A program made the translations under genes and the position numbers. The notes beneath the pieces were generated by a model. The model was not told the DNA's origin and did no database searches. It saw nothing but the letters and a program-made list of their open reading frames with translations. From NCBI GenBank assembly GCA_036399695.1, contig DASWMP010000251.1, positions 1 to 9,629 on the forward strand: a stretch of 9,629 nucleotides of DNA, given 5' to 3'. Shown here one piece after another: positions 1-6,949 of the stretch. Each line of letters begins with the position of its first letter. Positions within the stretch are counted from its first letter, which is position 1. This DNA is from DASVEE01 sp036399695 (GTDB lineage Bacteria; Acidobacteriota; Thermoanaerobaculia; Gp7-AA8).

Positions 1-60
1 AACGCCGCCGCTCTTTTACACGTGTAGCAGAGCGGTGGCGTTCGCCACCGCACTCCGAGA
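1..60 (-). repeat. REP-like palindromic repeat, copy 1 (truncated by window edge)
   Basis: Read on the minus strand, this starts TCTCGGAGT, then has a hairpin GCGGTGGC / GCCACCGC (+ strand 32-39 and 44-51, 4-nt loop). Next comes a perfect 10-bp palindrome TACACGTGTA (17-26), then the start of a second hairpin arm (GCGGCGGC) that runs off the window. The segments flanking the palindrome (5-14 and 29-38) also pair with one mismatch, so alternative folds exist. The copy is nearly identical to 9562-9629 in opposite orientation and shares its first hairpin with 6645-6696. It lies 10 bp beyond the smc stop codon. It is not followed by a T-run, so a classical intrinsic terminator is not supported, although the hairpin could stabilise the smc mRNA 3' end. 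Confidence 0.85.
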
Positions 61-69
61 ACGATTGTC

Positions 70-3000
70 TTACGACTCCAGATCCGAGAAATTCACCGAC
101 ACCAGTCTCGAGCACCCTGCCTCTTCCATCGTCACGCCGTACAGCACGTCGGCCGCTTCCATCGTGCGGCGGGAGTGCGTGATCACGATGAACTGGGTGT
201 CGCGCGAGAAGTCGCGCACAAGACGCACGAAGCGTTCGGTGTTCACTTCGTCGAGTGGGGCGTCGACCTCGTCGAGGATGCAGAACGGCGACGGTTTGTA
301 GCGGAAGATCGCGAAGAGCAGCGCGATGGCCGTCAGGGCGCGCTCGCCGCCGGACAGCAGGGCGATGGACTGGTTCTTCTTGCCGGGGGGCTGCGCGACC
401 AGCTCGATGCCGCTTTCGAGGACGTCTTCCTCGTCGAGCAACTGCATGCGCGCGGTGCCGCCGCCGAACAGCGACGTGAAGATTTCGGTGAACGAGTCGT
501 TGACGGCGGTGAAGGCGTCGCGGAACAGCTCGCGCGACGTGAGGTTGATTTTGCGGATGGTCTGGCGCAGCGATTCGATCGACTGCACGAGGTCGTCGCG
601 CTGCGTGCGCAGGAACGACTCGCGCGTCTCCAACTCCGAGTGCTCGTCGATGGCCAGCACGTTCACGGGGCCGATCTTCTCGACCTGATCGGCGAGCTTC
701 GCCACCTCGGATTCGAGCGACTGGCGCGTTTCGTCGTCGGCCGGAGGCTCGACGTCCGCCAGCGCGTCGATGCCGGCGTGCAGGTCGAGGGCGATCTGTT
801 CGCGCAGCAGCTCGAAGCCTGACTTGGCGCGGTCGAGGCGGCGCTCCGATTCGAAGAGCGTCTCCTTCGCCGTGTTCCACATCGTGCGCGAGCTGACAGC
901 ACGCCCTTCGAGCTCGCTGACGCGCGACTGCATGTCCGCCACTTCCGCTTCCAGGCCGATGCGCACTTCCGACAGCTCGTGCAGCTTCGTGAGTGACTGT
1001 TCGAGCTGCCCGCGTGCCTGTTCGACCGCGACTTCCGTCTCGTCGCGGCGGCGATGCAGCGTCTCGATCTCCTGCTGCAACTGCGTGGCGCGGGAGCCGA
1101 GGGAGACGACGATGCGCGAGAGGTTCTCGTGCTCGCGCTGGATCGAGTTCACGTTGCCGGACGCCGCTTCGACGTCGACGCGCGCCTTCGAGGCGATGTC
1201 GGTGATCTCCTCGAATGCCACGCGCGAGACCGACAACTGCTCTTCATGGCCGCGGATCTGCTCGTGCAGCTCGTTCTCGCGGCCCTGCAGCAGGTCGAGT
1301 TCCGCCATCGCGGTCTTCTTGCGGGCGATCAGTCCTTCTTTTTCGTCGGCGTAGAGCGTCTGCTCTTCCGACGCCACGGCCAGGTCCTTCTCGAGGCGCT
1401 GCAGTTCCTGGCCGGCGCGCTCGCGCTGTCCCTTGCGGTCGCGCAGCTCCTGGTCCGCGGTGCGTGCACGCTCTTCCGCGAGGATGCGGGCGTCGTCGGC
1501 GGCGCGGAGGTCTTCCTCGACGGTCTGCAGATCGGCGGCGAGGCCGCTGGCCTGCGTTTCGACGCTGCCGAGGAGCGACTGGAGATCGGCCACTTCGCGC
1601 TTCACGGAGAAGACGCCGGGGGTGGCGCCGGCGGTCTTGCCGCCGATGACGAGCGGCCCGCGCACGATGTCGCCGTCGCGTGTGACGAACGTGGCGTTCG
1701 GTCGCTCTTTCGCGTTCGCCATCGCTTCCTGCAGCGACTCCACGATGTACGCCTCGGGGATCGCCAGGCGGACCGCGTCGGCCGCCGGACCTTCGCCGAG
1801 GACTGACGCCGCGGCGTCGCCACGGCGGGAGCCTTCGCCCAGCGCCTCGTAATCGAGCGCGATGAACGCGCCACGGCCGGCGCCACGCTCGCGCAGGCGT
1901 CCGATGGCGTCGATGGCGGTCTGCGCGTGCTCGACGACGGTGGCCTTCGAGACCTCGCGCAGCAGCGTGTCGAGCGCCGCTTCCGAGCCTTCCGCGGCGC
2001 GTACCGATTCGGCGGCGGCCGTGGCGTTCGGGATCAGCTCGAGGATCGCGCGGCGCACGTCCTCGTCCTGTGCTTCGAGGGACGCGAGGAGCGTCCGCAG
2101 CGAATCGATCTTGTACGTCGTCTGCGAGATCGTGTCGCGGTGGGAGGCCAGCTCTTTGCGCATCCCGTCGCGGCGGGCGATCAGCTCGTCGCGGCGGGTG
2201 ATGGCGTCGCGGGCGTTCGCCTGTGCGGCGAGGAGGTGCTGTTCGGCGTCGCGCACCGACTGCTCCCACTCGTACATCTGCGCGAGCGCGCCGTCGCGGC
2301 TCTCGGCCGCCTTGCGCGCGCTCTCCGTCAGCTTCGACAGGTAGAACTCGCACTTTTCGACGGCGATCTCGATCTGGTGCACCTGGTTGCGCGCGTCCGA
2401 GATCTTGGCGATGGTGCGCATGAGCGACTCGCGAGATTCGGCGAGCGCCTTCTCGTTGCGGCGCACGGCGTCGGAGCGTTCCTGCCGCTCGCGCTCGACC
2501 TGGTCGGCGATCTCGCGGAGGCGGTTGCGCTCGGCGCGTGCGACTTCGAGCTGCTGCGTCTTCTCTTCCAGCGCGGCCTGCTGCTCCGAGCCTTCGCCTT
2601 CGAGCGTGCCGATCTGGTTGCGGGCGTTCTCGATGCGATGCACGAGATCGTCGAGGTTCTGTTCGGACTGGGAGAGGAAGGAGCGGAGGCGCTCCACGTC
2701 GGCGCTGAGGCCGGCGATCTCCTCGCGTACGGTCGAGGCGCGGCGTGACGATTCGATGTGCGTGGCTCGCGTTTCCGCGAGCTCCGCTTCATCGGCGCCG
2801 AGCTGCGCCGCGAGCTCGCTCTCGCTCTGCTGCGCGTGCGCCACGGCGGCGGCTGCCGCTTCTTCCTCGAGCTGCGCCAGGACGATGCGTCCCTTGTAGA
2901 GAGAGCGTTTGGCGGTCGAGAGCTGGTCGACCAGCTCCTTGTGGCGGCGTGCTTTGCCGGCCTGGCGCTTGAGCGAGTTGAGATTGCGCGTCACTTCGCC

Positions 3001-3597
3001 GAGGGTGTCGTCGATGCGGAGCAGGTTCTGCTGCGTCTCTTCGAGTTTCAGCTCGGCGGCGCGGCGCTTGGTCTTGTACTTGGTGATGCCGGCCGCTTCT
3101 TCGATCAGGCGGCGGCGGTCCTGCGGCTTGTTGGAGAGGATGAGGTCGATCTTCCCCTGCTCCATCACCGAGTAGTTGCGGATGCCGAGGCCCGTATCCA
3201 TGAGGATGTCGGAGATGTCCTTCATCCGGACGCGTTTGCCGTTGAGGCGGAACTCCGACTGGCCGTCGCGAAAGACGCGACGGTGGATCGTGATCTTGCC
3301 GTCGTCCGCCATCGGATGGTCGGAGTCGCCGTTCATCGTGCCGAGGGTGAGCGTGACTTCACCCATGGAGAGAGGACGGCGGCGCGCGGAGCCCTGGAAG
3401 ATGACGTCTTCCATCGTCTCGCCACGGATGTGGGAGGCGCGGTTCTCACCGAGCACCCAGATGATGGCGTCACAGATGTTCGACTTGCCGCAGCCGTTCG
3501 GACCGACGACCGCCGTCATGGCGGCCGGGAAGGTGAGATGCGCGGGATCGTAGAAGGACTTGAAGCCGTGAATGTCTAATTTTTGTAAGCGAAACAT
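70..3597 (-). CDS. smc: Chromosome segregation/condensation protein SMC
   Basis: This is the ATPase subunit of the bacterial condensin complex, which with ScpA and ScpB organises and segregates the chromosome; scpA and scpB are not in this window. The protein has 1175 residues, the usual family length. The N-terminal head begins MFRLQKLDIHGFKSF with Walker A GPNGCGKS at 32-39. Long coiled-coil arms (about 170-515 and 670-960) flank a hinge at about 515-665. The C-terminal head has the IGPVNVLAIDEH segment near 968, the ABC signature LLSGGE at 1080-1085 and Walker B CILDEVD ending in catalytic E1110. I chose the ATG at 3597 because the family start is M-x-L-x-x-[IL]-x-x-x-GFKSF. The open frame continues 38 codons upstream to 3711, but that extension has no family resemblance. 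No clear Shine-Dalgarno precedes 3597. The start of the hinge (DVRRAILELI) lacks the usual glycine-rich GxxG stretch. The gene diverges from the serine hydrolase. Confidence 0.97.
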   Translation of the reverse strand: MFRLQKLDIHGFKSFYDPAHLTFPAAMTAVVGPNGCGKSNICDAIIWVLGENRASHIRGETMEDVIFQGSARRRPLSMGEVTLTLGTMNGDSDHPMADDGKITIHRRVFRDGQSEFRLNGKRVRMKDISDILMDTGLGIRNYSVMEQGKIDLILSNKPQDRRRLIEEAAGITKYKTKRRAAELKLEETQQNLLRIDDTLGEVTRNLNSLKRQAGKARRHKELVDQLSTAKRSLYKGRIVLAQLEEEAAAAAVAHAQQSESELAAQLGADEAELAETRATHIESSRRASTVREEIAGLSADVERLRSFLSQSEQNLDDLVHRIENARNQIGTLEGEGSEQQAALEEKTQQLEVARAERNRLREIADQVERERQERSDAVRRNEKALAESRESLMRTIAKISDARNQVHQIEIAVEKCEFYLSKLTESARKAAESRDGALAQMYEWEQSVRDAEQHLLAAQANARDAITRRDELIARRDGMRKELASHRDTISQTTYKIDSLRTLLASLEAQDEDVRRAILELIPNATAAAESVRAAEGSEAALDTLLREVSKATVVEHAQTAIDAIGRLRERGAGRGAFIALDYEALGEGSRRGDAAASVLGEGPAADAVRLAIPEAYIVESLQEAMANAKERPNATFVTRDGDIVRGPLVIGGKTAGATPGVFSVKREVADLQSLLGSVETQASGLAADLQTVEEDLRAADDARILAEERARTADQELRDRKGQRERAGQELQRLEKDLAVASEEQTLYADEKEGLIARKKTAMAELDLLQGRENELHEQIRGHEEQLSVSRVAFEEITDIASKARVDVEAASGNVNSIQREHENLSRIVVSLGSRATQLQQEIETLHRRRDETEVAVEQARGQLEQSLTKLHELSEVRIGLEAEVADMQSRVSELEGRAVSSRTMWNTAKETLFESERRLDRAKSGFELLREQIALDLHAGIDALADVEPPADDETRQSLESEVAKLADQVEKIGPVNVLAIDEHSELETRESFLRTQRDDLVQSIESLRQTIRKINLTSRELFRDAFTAVNDSFTEIFTSLFGGGTARMQLLDEEDVLESGIELVAQPPGKKNQSIALLSGGERALTAIALLFAIFRYKPSPFCILDEVDAPLDEVNTERFVRLVRDFSRDTQFIVITHSRRTMEAADVLYGVTMEEAGCSRLVSVNFSDLES

Positions 3598-3726
3598 GGA
3601 CGATAGGGCGGGATCGTAGCAGGAAAAGACCGCCCGAAGAGGCCGCATTTCGGGTGGTGCTAAACGGCTGAGCCGAAAGGGCAGATCGCGATTGACAGCA
3701 GGGTCGCGCAACCGTTCCTGTGCATA

Positions 3727-4797
3727 ATGCGCGCGGCCCTCATGAATGGGATGCCGAAGATGGTGAACGAGATGGTGAGCGAGTTCCTGCAGCGCGAAAT
3801 CGACCTCGGCTCTTTTCCCAGCGCGCAGTGGGCCACCGGAACCGTCGACGGCATCACGGACGAAGGCGCCCTCGGCAAGGCCATCGCCGTCCCGCTCCGC
3901 ATCCCGGCGACGCTCTCGACCATCTACGACTGCGCCTCGATTACGAAGGTGCTGGTGACGTCGACCCTGGTCCTCCAGGCGGTTGCCGAAGGACGCATTA
4001 CATTAGAGGATGAGTACCGCGGGTCGAGCTTCCGCGAGCTGCTCACGCACACCTCCGGTCTGAAAGCCTGGCTGCCGCTATACGCCCTCGGCGACTACCT
4101 GGAGACGATCGCCCGCGAGGGGAGGGAGGCGGCGCGCGGCGAGCGGGTCATGTACTCCGACCTCAACTTCGTCCTCCTCTATCACGCGATCCGGGAACTG
4201 TTCGGCGACTACGTCGAGGCCGCGCGCGAGCGGATCTTCACGCCGCTCGGCCTCACCGATACCTGCTTTCGTCCGGATCGTTCGCTGTTGCCGCGCATCG
4301 CCGCGACGGAGTGGGGGCAGCGCTTCGAGCCGCAGCTCGCGGTCCGCGTCGGCCGTCCGATCGAGCTGGTCACGCAACAGCCGTCGCGGGACGACCGGCA
4401 GCAGCTCTTCACCGGACCGCGCCAGGGGCTGATGTGGGGGGAGACGAACGACGGCAACTCGCACCATGCCGGCGGGACGTGCGGGAACGCCGGCCTTTTC
4501 TCGACCGCGCGGGACGTCTTCCGCATCGTCCAGGGCTTTGCGCGCGGCGAGCTGGTGCCGCGGGAGCTCGTGGACGAGGCGACGCTCCCTCACGCCGGCG
4601 ATCGTGGCCTCGGCTGGCAGCTCGGCGGACCGGGTCTTTCGCCCGAATCGTACGGCCACATGGGTTTCACCGGGACGTCAGTCTGGATCGACGGGGAGCG
4701 CATCTTTGTCCTGCTCACGAACCGCATTCATCCCTGCGCGGCGCCGATCGCGATGCACAGAATCCGTGGAGAGTTCCATCAACGGTCACGTTTTTGA
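3727..4797 (+). CDS. Serine hydrolase, beta-lactamase/CubicO family (class C-like fold)
   Basis: A penicillin-recognising-fold serine hydrolase of the family that includes class C beta-lactamases, DD-peptidases and family VIII esterases. Visible motifs are SITK at 71-74 (nucleophile S71, general base K74), YSDLN at 143-147 in the place of the YxN motif, and HMG at 311-313 in the place of the K/H-[TS]-G motif. LLTHTSGL at 106-112 and GNAGLFSTARD at 253-263 are also family landmarks. The substrate cannot be told; ester or peptidoglycan-fragment hydrolysis is as likely as antibiotic resistance. No signal peptide is visible, so it is probably cytoplasmic. In-frame ATGs lie at 3727, 3742, 3751, 3760 and 3772. 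None has a strong ribosome binding site, and the homologous part begins near MVNEMVSEFLQREIDLG, so 3751 or 3760 may be the true start. The last residues after GEFH (QRSRF) look foreign to the family and coincide with a possible IS remnant. The gene is divergent from smc. Confidence 0.88.
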   Translation: MRAALMNGMPKMVNEMVSEFLQREIDLGSFPSAQWATGTVDGITDEGALGKAIAVPLRIPATLSTIYDCASITKVLVTSTLVLQAVAEGRITLEDEYRGSSFRELLTHTSGLKAWLPLYALGDYLETIAREGREAARGERVMYSDLNFVLLYHAIRELFGDYVEAARERIFTPLGLTDTCFRPDRSLLPRIAATEWGQRFEPQLAVRVGRPIELVTQQPSRDDRQQLFTGPRQGLMWGETNDGNSHHAGGTCGNAGLFSTARDVFRIVQGFARGELVPRELVDEATLPHAGDRGLGWQLGGPGLSPESYGHMGFTGTSVWIDGERIFVLLTNRIHPCAAPIAMHRIRGEFHQRSRF

Positions 4798-4843
4798 CCC
4801 ACTGTTCTGAATTTGATCCGCCGTTAAAGCCTTATGTGGGTCA
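4795..4843. repeat. Possible IS-end remnant with TG...CA inverted repeats
   Basis: A perfect 8-bp inverted pair, TGACCCAC (4795-4802) and GTGGGTCA (4836-4843), bounds 49 bp. The stop codon of the serine hydrolase gene is the first three bases. The TG...CA tips and the GTGGGTCA-type sequence resemble, from memory, ends of IS21-group elements. No target-site duplication is visible on the flanks and no transposase gene is present, so this is only a possible relic; chance pairing is a real alternative. Confidence 0.3.
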
Positions 4844-4921
4844 GCAACAGGACCTCCTTTGAACTAAGTTACTGATTCTACGTGCGGCATTCGCCATGCT
4901 CTAAGAGCTGATCACCAATCT

Positions 4922-4928
4922 TAAGGAG
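4922..4928 (+). promoter_or_regulatory. Strong ribosome binding site of the metalloprotease gene
   Basis: The sequence TAAGGAG matches the anti-Shine-Dalgarno complement and lies 9 nt before the ATG at 4938. It fixes that start. It is by far the clearest ribosome binding site in the window; the other genes have weak or no such signal, which suggests this secreted protein is translated strongly. Confidence 0.8.
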
Positions 4929-4937
4929 AATGAGCGA

Positions 4938-5912
4938 ATGATCCGACGTTTGATGACAGTTTTTGGTGTGGCGGTACTGGTTGCGGGCATGGCAGTGGCG
5001 GGGCAGAACCCGAACCAGCCGGCACAGGGTCAGGAAGAGGTCGTGGCGAATCCCGAGGCGCCGTTCACGATCGAAGGGCAGGAGTACCTCGACCATGCGT
5101 CGTTCTCGACGCGCGGCCGTTGCGGCGTCCGCGACCTCGATGAGAACACCGCCCGCGCGGTGGAAGAGCAGTTCATGGCGTCCCTGATGCAGACCCCGCG
5201 CTACAGCGTCGAGTCGATCAGCAGCCCGGTCTCGATCACGGTCAACTTCCACGTCATCCGCAGCGGAACGGGCGCGGGCGACGTGTCGGACACGCGCCTG
5301 AACTCGCAGATTGCGACGCTGAATGCGGCGTACAACGGCAAGGGCTTCACGTTCGTCCGCGGCACCACGGACCGCACGAACAACAGCACCTGGTACACGA
5401 TGCAGCCCGGCACCTCGGCCGAGCTGAACGCGAAGAACTACTTCACCGGCATTGCCGCGAACAACCCGAACTACGTCCTGAACTTCTACACGGCGGCTCC
5501 GGCCGGCGGCCTGCTCGGCTGGGCGACCTTCCCGTGGGATCTCGCTGCCAACGCCCGCATGGACGGCGTCGTCGTCCTGCACTCGTCGGTCAACGGCGGC
5601 ACGGCGACGAACTACAACCTCGGCGACACCGGCGTGCATGAAGTCGGTCACTGGCTCGGCCTCTACCACACCTTCCAGAGTGGCTGCGGCACCGGCAACA
5701 ACACCACCAGCGGTGATCGCGTTGCCGACACCGCCGCCGAGGCCAGCGCCGCCTCCGGCTGCCCGTCGGGCCGCGACACCTGCAGCTACGCCGGCGTCGA
5801 CCCGATCACCAACTTCATGGACTACACCTACGACTCCTGCATGAACAACTTCACCACCGGCCAGGCCACCCGCATGGTCAACAGCGCCGCGACCTACCGC
5901 CCGTCGCTGTAA
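4938..5912 (+). CDS. Secreted zinc metalloprotease, M43 (pappalysin/cytophagalysin)-like
   Basis: An extracellular zinc endopeptidase of 324 residues. A signal peptide is clear: charged start MIRRLM, hydrophobic core at about 7-20, and likely cleavage after A-V-A at 21. The mature enzyme carries the extended zinc motif HEVGHWLGLYH at 234-244, with zinc ligands H234, H238 and H244 and catalytic E235. The metzincin Met-turn is NFMDYTYDSC with M294. GDRVADT at 260-266 and cysteines C250, C275, C282 and C301, probably disulphide-paired, fit the M43 family. Residues 22-95 look like a short propeptide or linker; C62 there (RCGVRD) might act as a cysteine switch, but that is inference. No C-terminal sorting or PKD domain is present, so the enzyme is the minimal catalytic form. 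It is likely a single-gene transcript, bounded by its own ribosome binding site and a terminator at 5932-5967. The substrate is unknown; a nutritional or predatory protease role is plausible. Confidence 0.93.
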   Translation: MIRRLMTVFGVAVLVAGMAVAGQNPNQPAQGQEEVVANPEAPFTIEGQEYLDHASFSTRGRCGVRDLDENTARAVEEQFMASLMQTPRYSVESISSPVSITVNFHVIRSGTGAGDVSDTRLNSQIATLNAAYNGKGFTFVRGTTDRTNNSTWYTMQPGTSAELNAKNYFTGIAANNPNYVLNFYTAAPAGGLLGWATFPWDLAANARMDGVVVLHSSVNGGTATNYNLGDTGVHEVGHWLGLYHTFQSGCGTGNNTTSGDRVADTAAEASAASGCPSGRDTCSYAGVDPITNFMDYTYDSCMNNFTTGQATRMVNSAATYRPSL

Positions 5913-5931
5913 TCCCCGCTACGCGATGAAC

Positions 5932-5967
5932 CGAGAAGCCCCGGGCGCAAGCCCGGGGCTTTTCTCG
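5932..5967 (+). terminator. Intrinsic (possibly bidirectional) terminator
   Basis: A perfect 9-bp GC stem GCCCCGGGC (5938-5946) / GCCCGGGGC (5951-5959) closes a GCAA tetraloop and is followed by TTTT. The outer segments CGAGAA (5932-5937) and TTCTCG (5962-5967) also pair after a 2-nt bulge. It lies 19 bp past the metalloprotease stop and 36 bp past the stop of the convergent TPR gene, so it may serve both, although the T-run favours the plus strand. Confidence 0.9.
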
Positions 5968-6003
5968 TTTGAGGAAGAGGCCTCACGAGGAGATTCGAAG
6001 CTT

Positions 6004-6630
6004 TCAACCGAACCAGCTACCCGGCGCCCACGCCGCCGCCCGTCCGCGAAGGAGTGTCGCGGCACTCGGGTCGCCGTTGGCGTCGCAGAGCGCGCCGAAG
6101 ATGTAGAGGGTCTCGGCTAGAAGGGGATCGGGGTCGGTGTAGTCGTCGCGGAAGCGGGTCTCGAGCAGCTCGATGTTGTCGCGGAACGTGCGGAGGGCGG
6201 CTTCGCGGTCGCCGGAGCGGAGCTGGATGTAGGCCAGGCCGAGCTGCTGGAACTCCTGGATCTGCGGGTATTGGGCGATCTGCTCCTGCATGAGCCGCAG
6301 CGCCTCGGGGAGGTCGCGGCGCTGGTGCGCCAGCACGAGAGCGATCCCTTCCCGCGCCGCCGGGTCGCTCGACTTCCGGTAGGAATCGATGGCTTCGTCG
6401 AACCGCCCGAGGAGCTTGAGCGCTTCGGCGCGATGAAGGTGGGCGGCGCTGTCGTTCGGCTTCCGCGCGAGCTGGCGATCGGCTTCCGCGACGGCGTCGG
6501 CGTAGCGCTGCTGCTGGATGAGCTGCTGAATGTTCGTCACCGGCTTCTGCGCGAACATGTAAGCCACCAGCCACCCGAGCAGCACCAGCGCAAGAAGAAT
6601 GAACAGCAGCCAGACGCTCATGGAATGCAT
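6004..6630 (-). CDS. Membrane-anchored TPR-repeat protein
   Basis: A 208-residue protein with one N-terminal transmembrane segment (about 5-26, WLLFILLALVLLGWLVAYMF) and a soluble helical-repeat domain. TPR-like helix pairs are visible at about 33-60 (QRYADAVAEADRQLARKPND), 62-90 (AEALKLLGRFDEAIDSYRKS), 95-123 and 124-157 (LGLAYIQLRSGDREAALRTF), with a last degenerate pair at about 171-200. TPR domains bind protein partners; which partner is unknown. The short N-terminus makes the membrane topology uncertain. The start could be the ATG at 6630 or at 6621 (MSVWLLF); neither has a clear ribosome binding site. The leader contains a repeat with two mutually exclusive hairpins (6645-6696). It is convergent with the metalloprotease gene and 319 bp downstream of the zinc-ribbon operon on the same strand, so it may be read through from that operon or have its own promoter in the repeat-rich gap. 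Confidence 0.85.
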   Translation of the reverse strand: MHSMSVWLLFILLALVLLGWLVAYMFAQKPVTNIQQLIQQQRYADAVAEADRQLARKPNDSAAHLHRAEALKLLGRFDEAIDSYRKSSDPAAREGIALVLAHQRRDLPEALRLMQEQIAQYPQIQEFQQLGLAYIQLRSGDREAALRTFRDNIELLETRFRDDYTDPDPLLAETLYIFGALCDANGDPSAATLLRGRAAAWAPGSWFG

Positions 6631-6644
6631 GGTAGCGCGGTCTA

Positions 6645-6696
6645 TCTCGGAGTGCGGTGGCGCAGGTAAGCCACCGCTCTCGGAGATTGGCTTACC
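6645..6696 (-). repeat. REP-like repeat, variant copy with overlapping alternative hairpins
   Basis: TCTCGGAGT is followed by hairpin B, GCGGTGGC (6654-6661) / GCCACCGC (6670-6677), as in the copies at 1-60 and 9562-9629. The second half differs from those copies: there is no TACACGTGTA core. A second perfect 8-bp pair, GGTAAGCC (6665-6672) / GGCTTACC (6689-6696), forms hairpin A and shares 6670-6672 with hairpin B, so only one can form at a time. On the minus strand the element lies 15-66 nt before the TPR start codon. From 6697 to 6769 I recognise nothing. Confidence 0.75.
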
Positions 6697-6769
6697 GTAC
6701 GAGCCGGTGCGAGGGCGATGCGCCTTCAGCGCGCTCCGCGGGCGCCAGCGTCGTAGCCCCGGGCGAAAA

Positions 6770-6922
6770 GCCCCAACGGCGTTAACTTAAGATGTGGGAC
6801 AGACACTCTTGTCTGTCCGGTGCACCCGAACGGCCGCTTGTCTGGAGGACCTCAGGGTGGGCCGGACAGACAGGAGTGTCTGTCCCACATGAGGCAAACC
6901 TCTAAATCAACGCCATTGGGGC
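6770..6922. repeat. Large nested palindrome (about 150 bp) with twin GGACAGACA hairpins
   Basis: The inner arms 6792-6827 and 6855-6890 match as inverted copies at 33 of 36 positions, with a 27-nt loop. Each arm contains its own perfect hairpin: GGACAGACA / TGTCTGTCC at 6797-6805 and 6810-6818, and again at 6864-6872 and 6877-6885, each with a 4-nt loop. The outer arms 6770-6789 (GCCCCAACGGCGTTAACTTA) and 6903-6922 match inversely at 17 of 20 positions. A small GAGG-CAAA-CCTC hairpin fills 6891-6902 on the right side only. It begins 27 bp past the stop of the zinc-ribbon gene (6950). There is no T-run, so it is not a typical intrinsic terminator. The form is that of paired inverted REP units; similar GACAGACA-type intergenic repeats are, from memory, common in Acidobacteriota. 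Confidence 0.9.
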
Positions 6923-6949
6923 GAAAAGGTGGGGGGCTCGCTTTCGACG

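Noticed and set aside
29..55. Intrinsic terminator for smc
   Set aside because: The GCGGTGGC hairpin is strong but no T-run follows it on the minus strand; it belongs to the repeat family.
175..3579. Several long open frames on the plus strand opposite smc (for example 175-822, 1054-1806, 1927-2748, 2758-3579)
   Set aside because: They mirror the smc codons in a high-GC gene, have biased composition and no family motifs; smc is unmistakable on the other strand.
3598..3711. N-terminal extension of SMC by 38 residues
   Set aside because: The family start MFRLQKLDIHGFKSF is at 3597; the extension has no resemblance to SMC proteins.
3692..3728. A TTGACA hexamer (3692-3697) and a CATAAT hexamer (3723-3728) before the serine hydrolase
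   Set aside because: The spacing is 25 bp, too long for one sigma-70-type promoter. CATAAT could be a -10 on its own, which would favour a start at 3751 or 3760, but that is too weak to list.
6645..6922. A CRISPR array
   Set aside because: The repeats are inverted hairpins of different sequence, without regular direct repeats and unique spacers.
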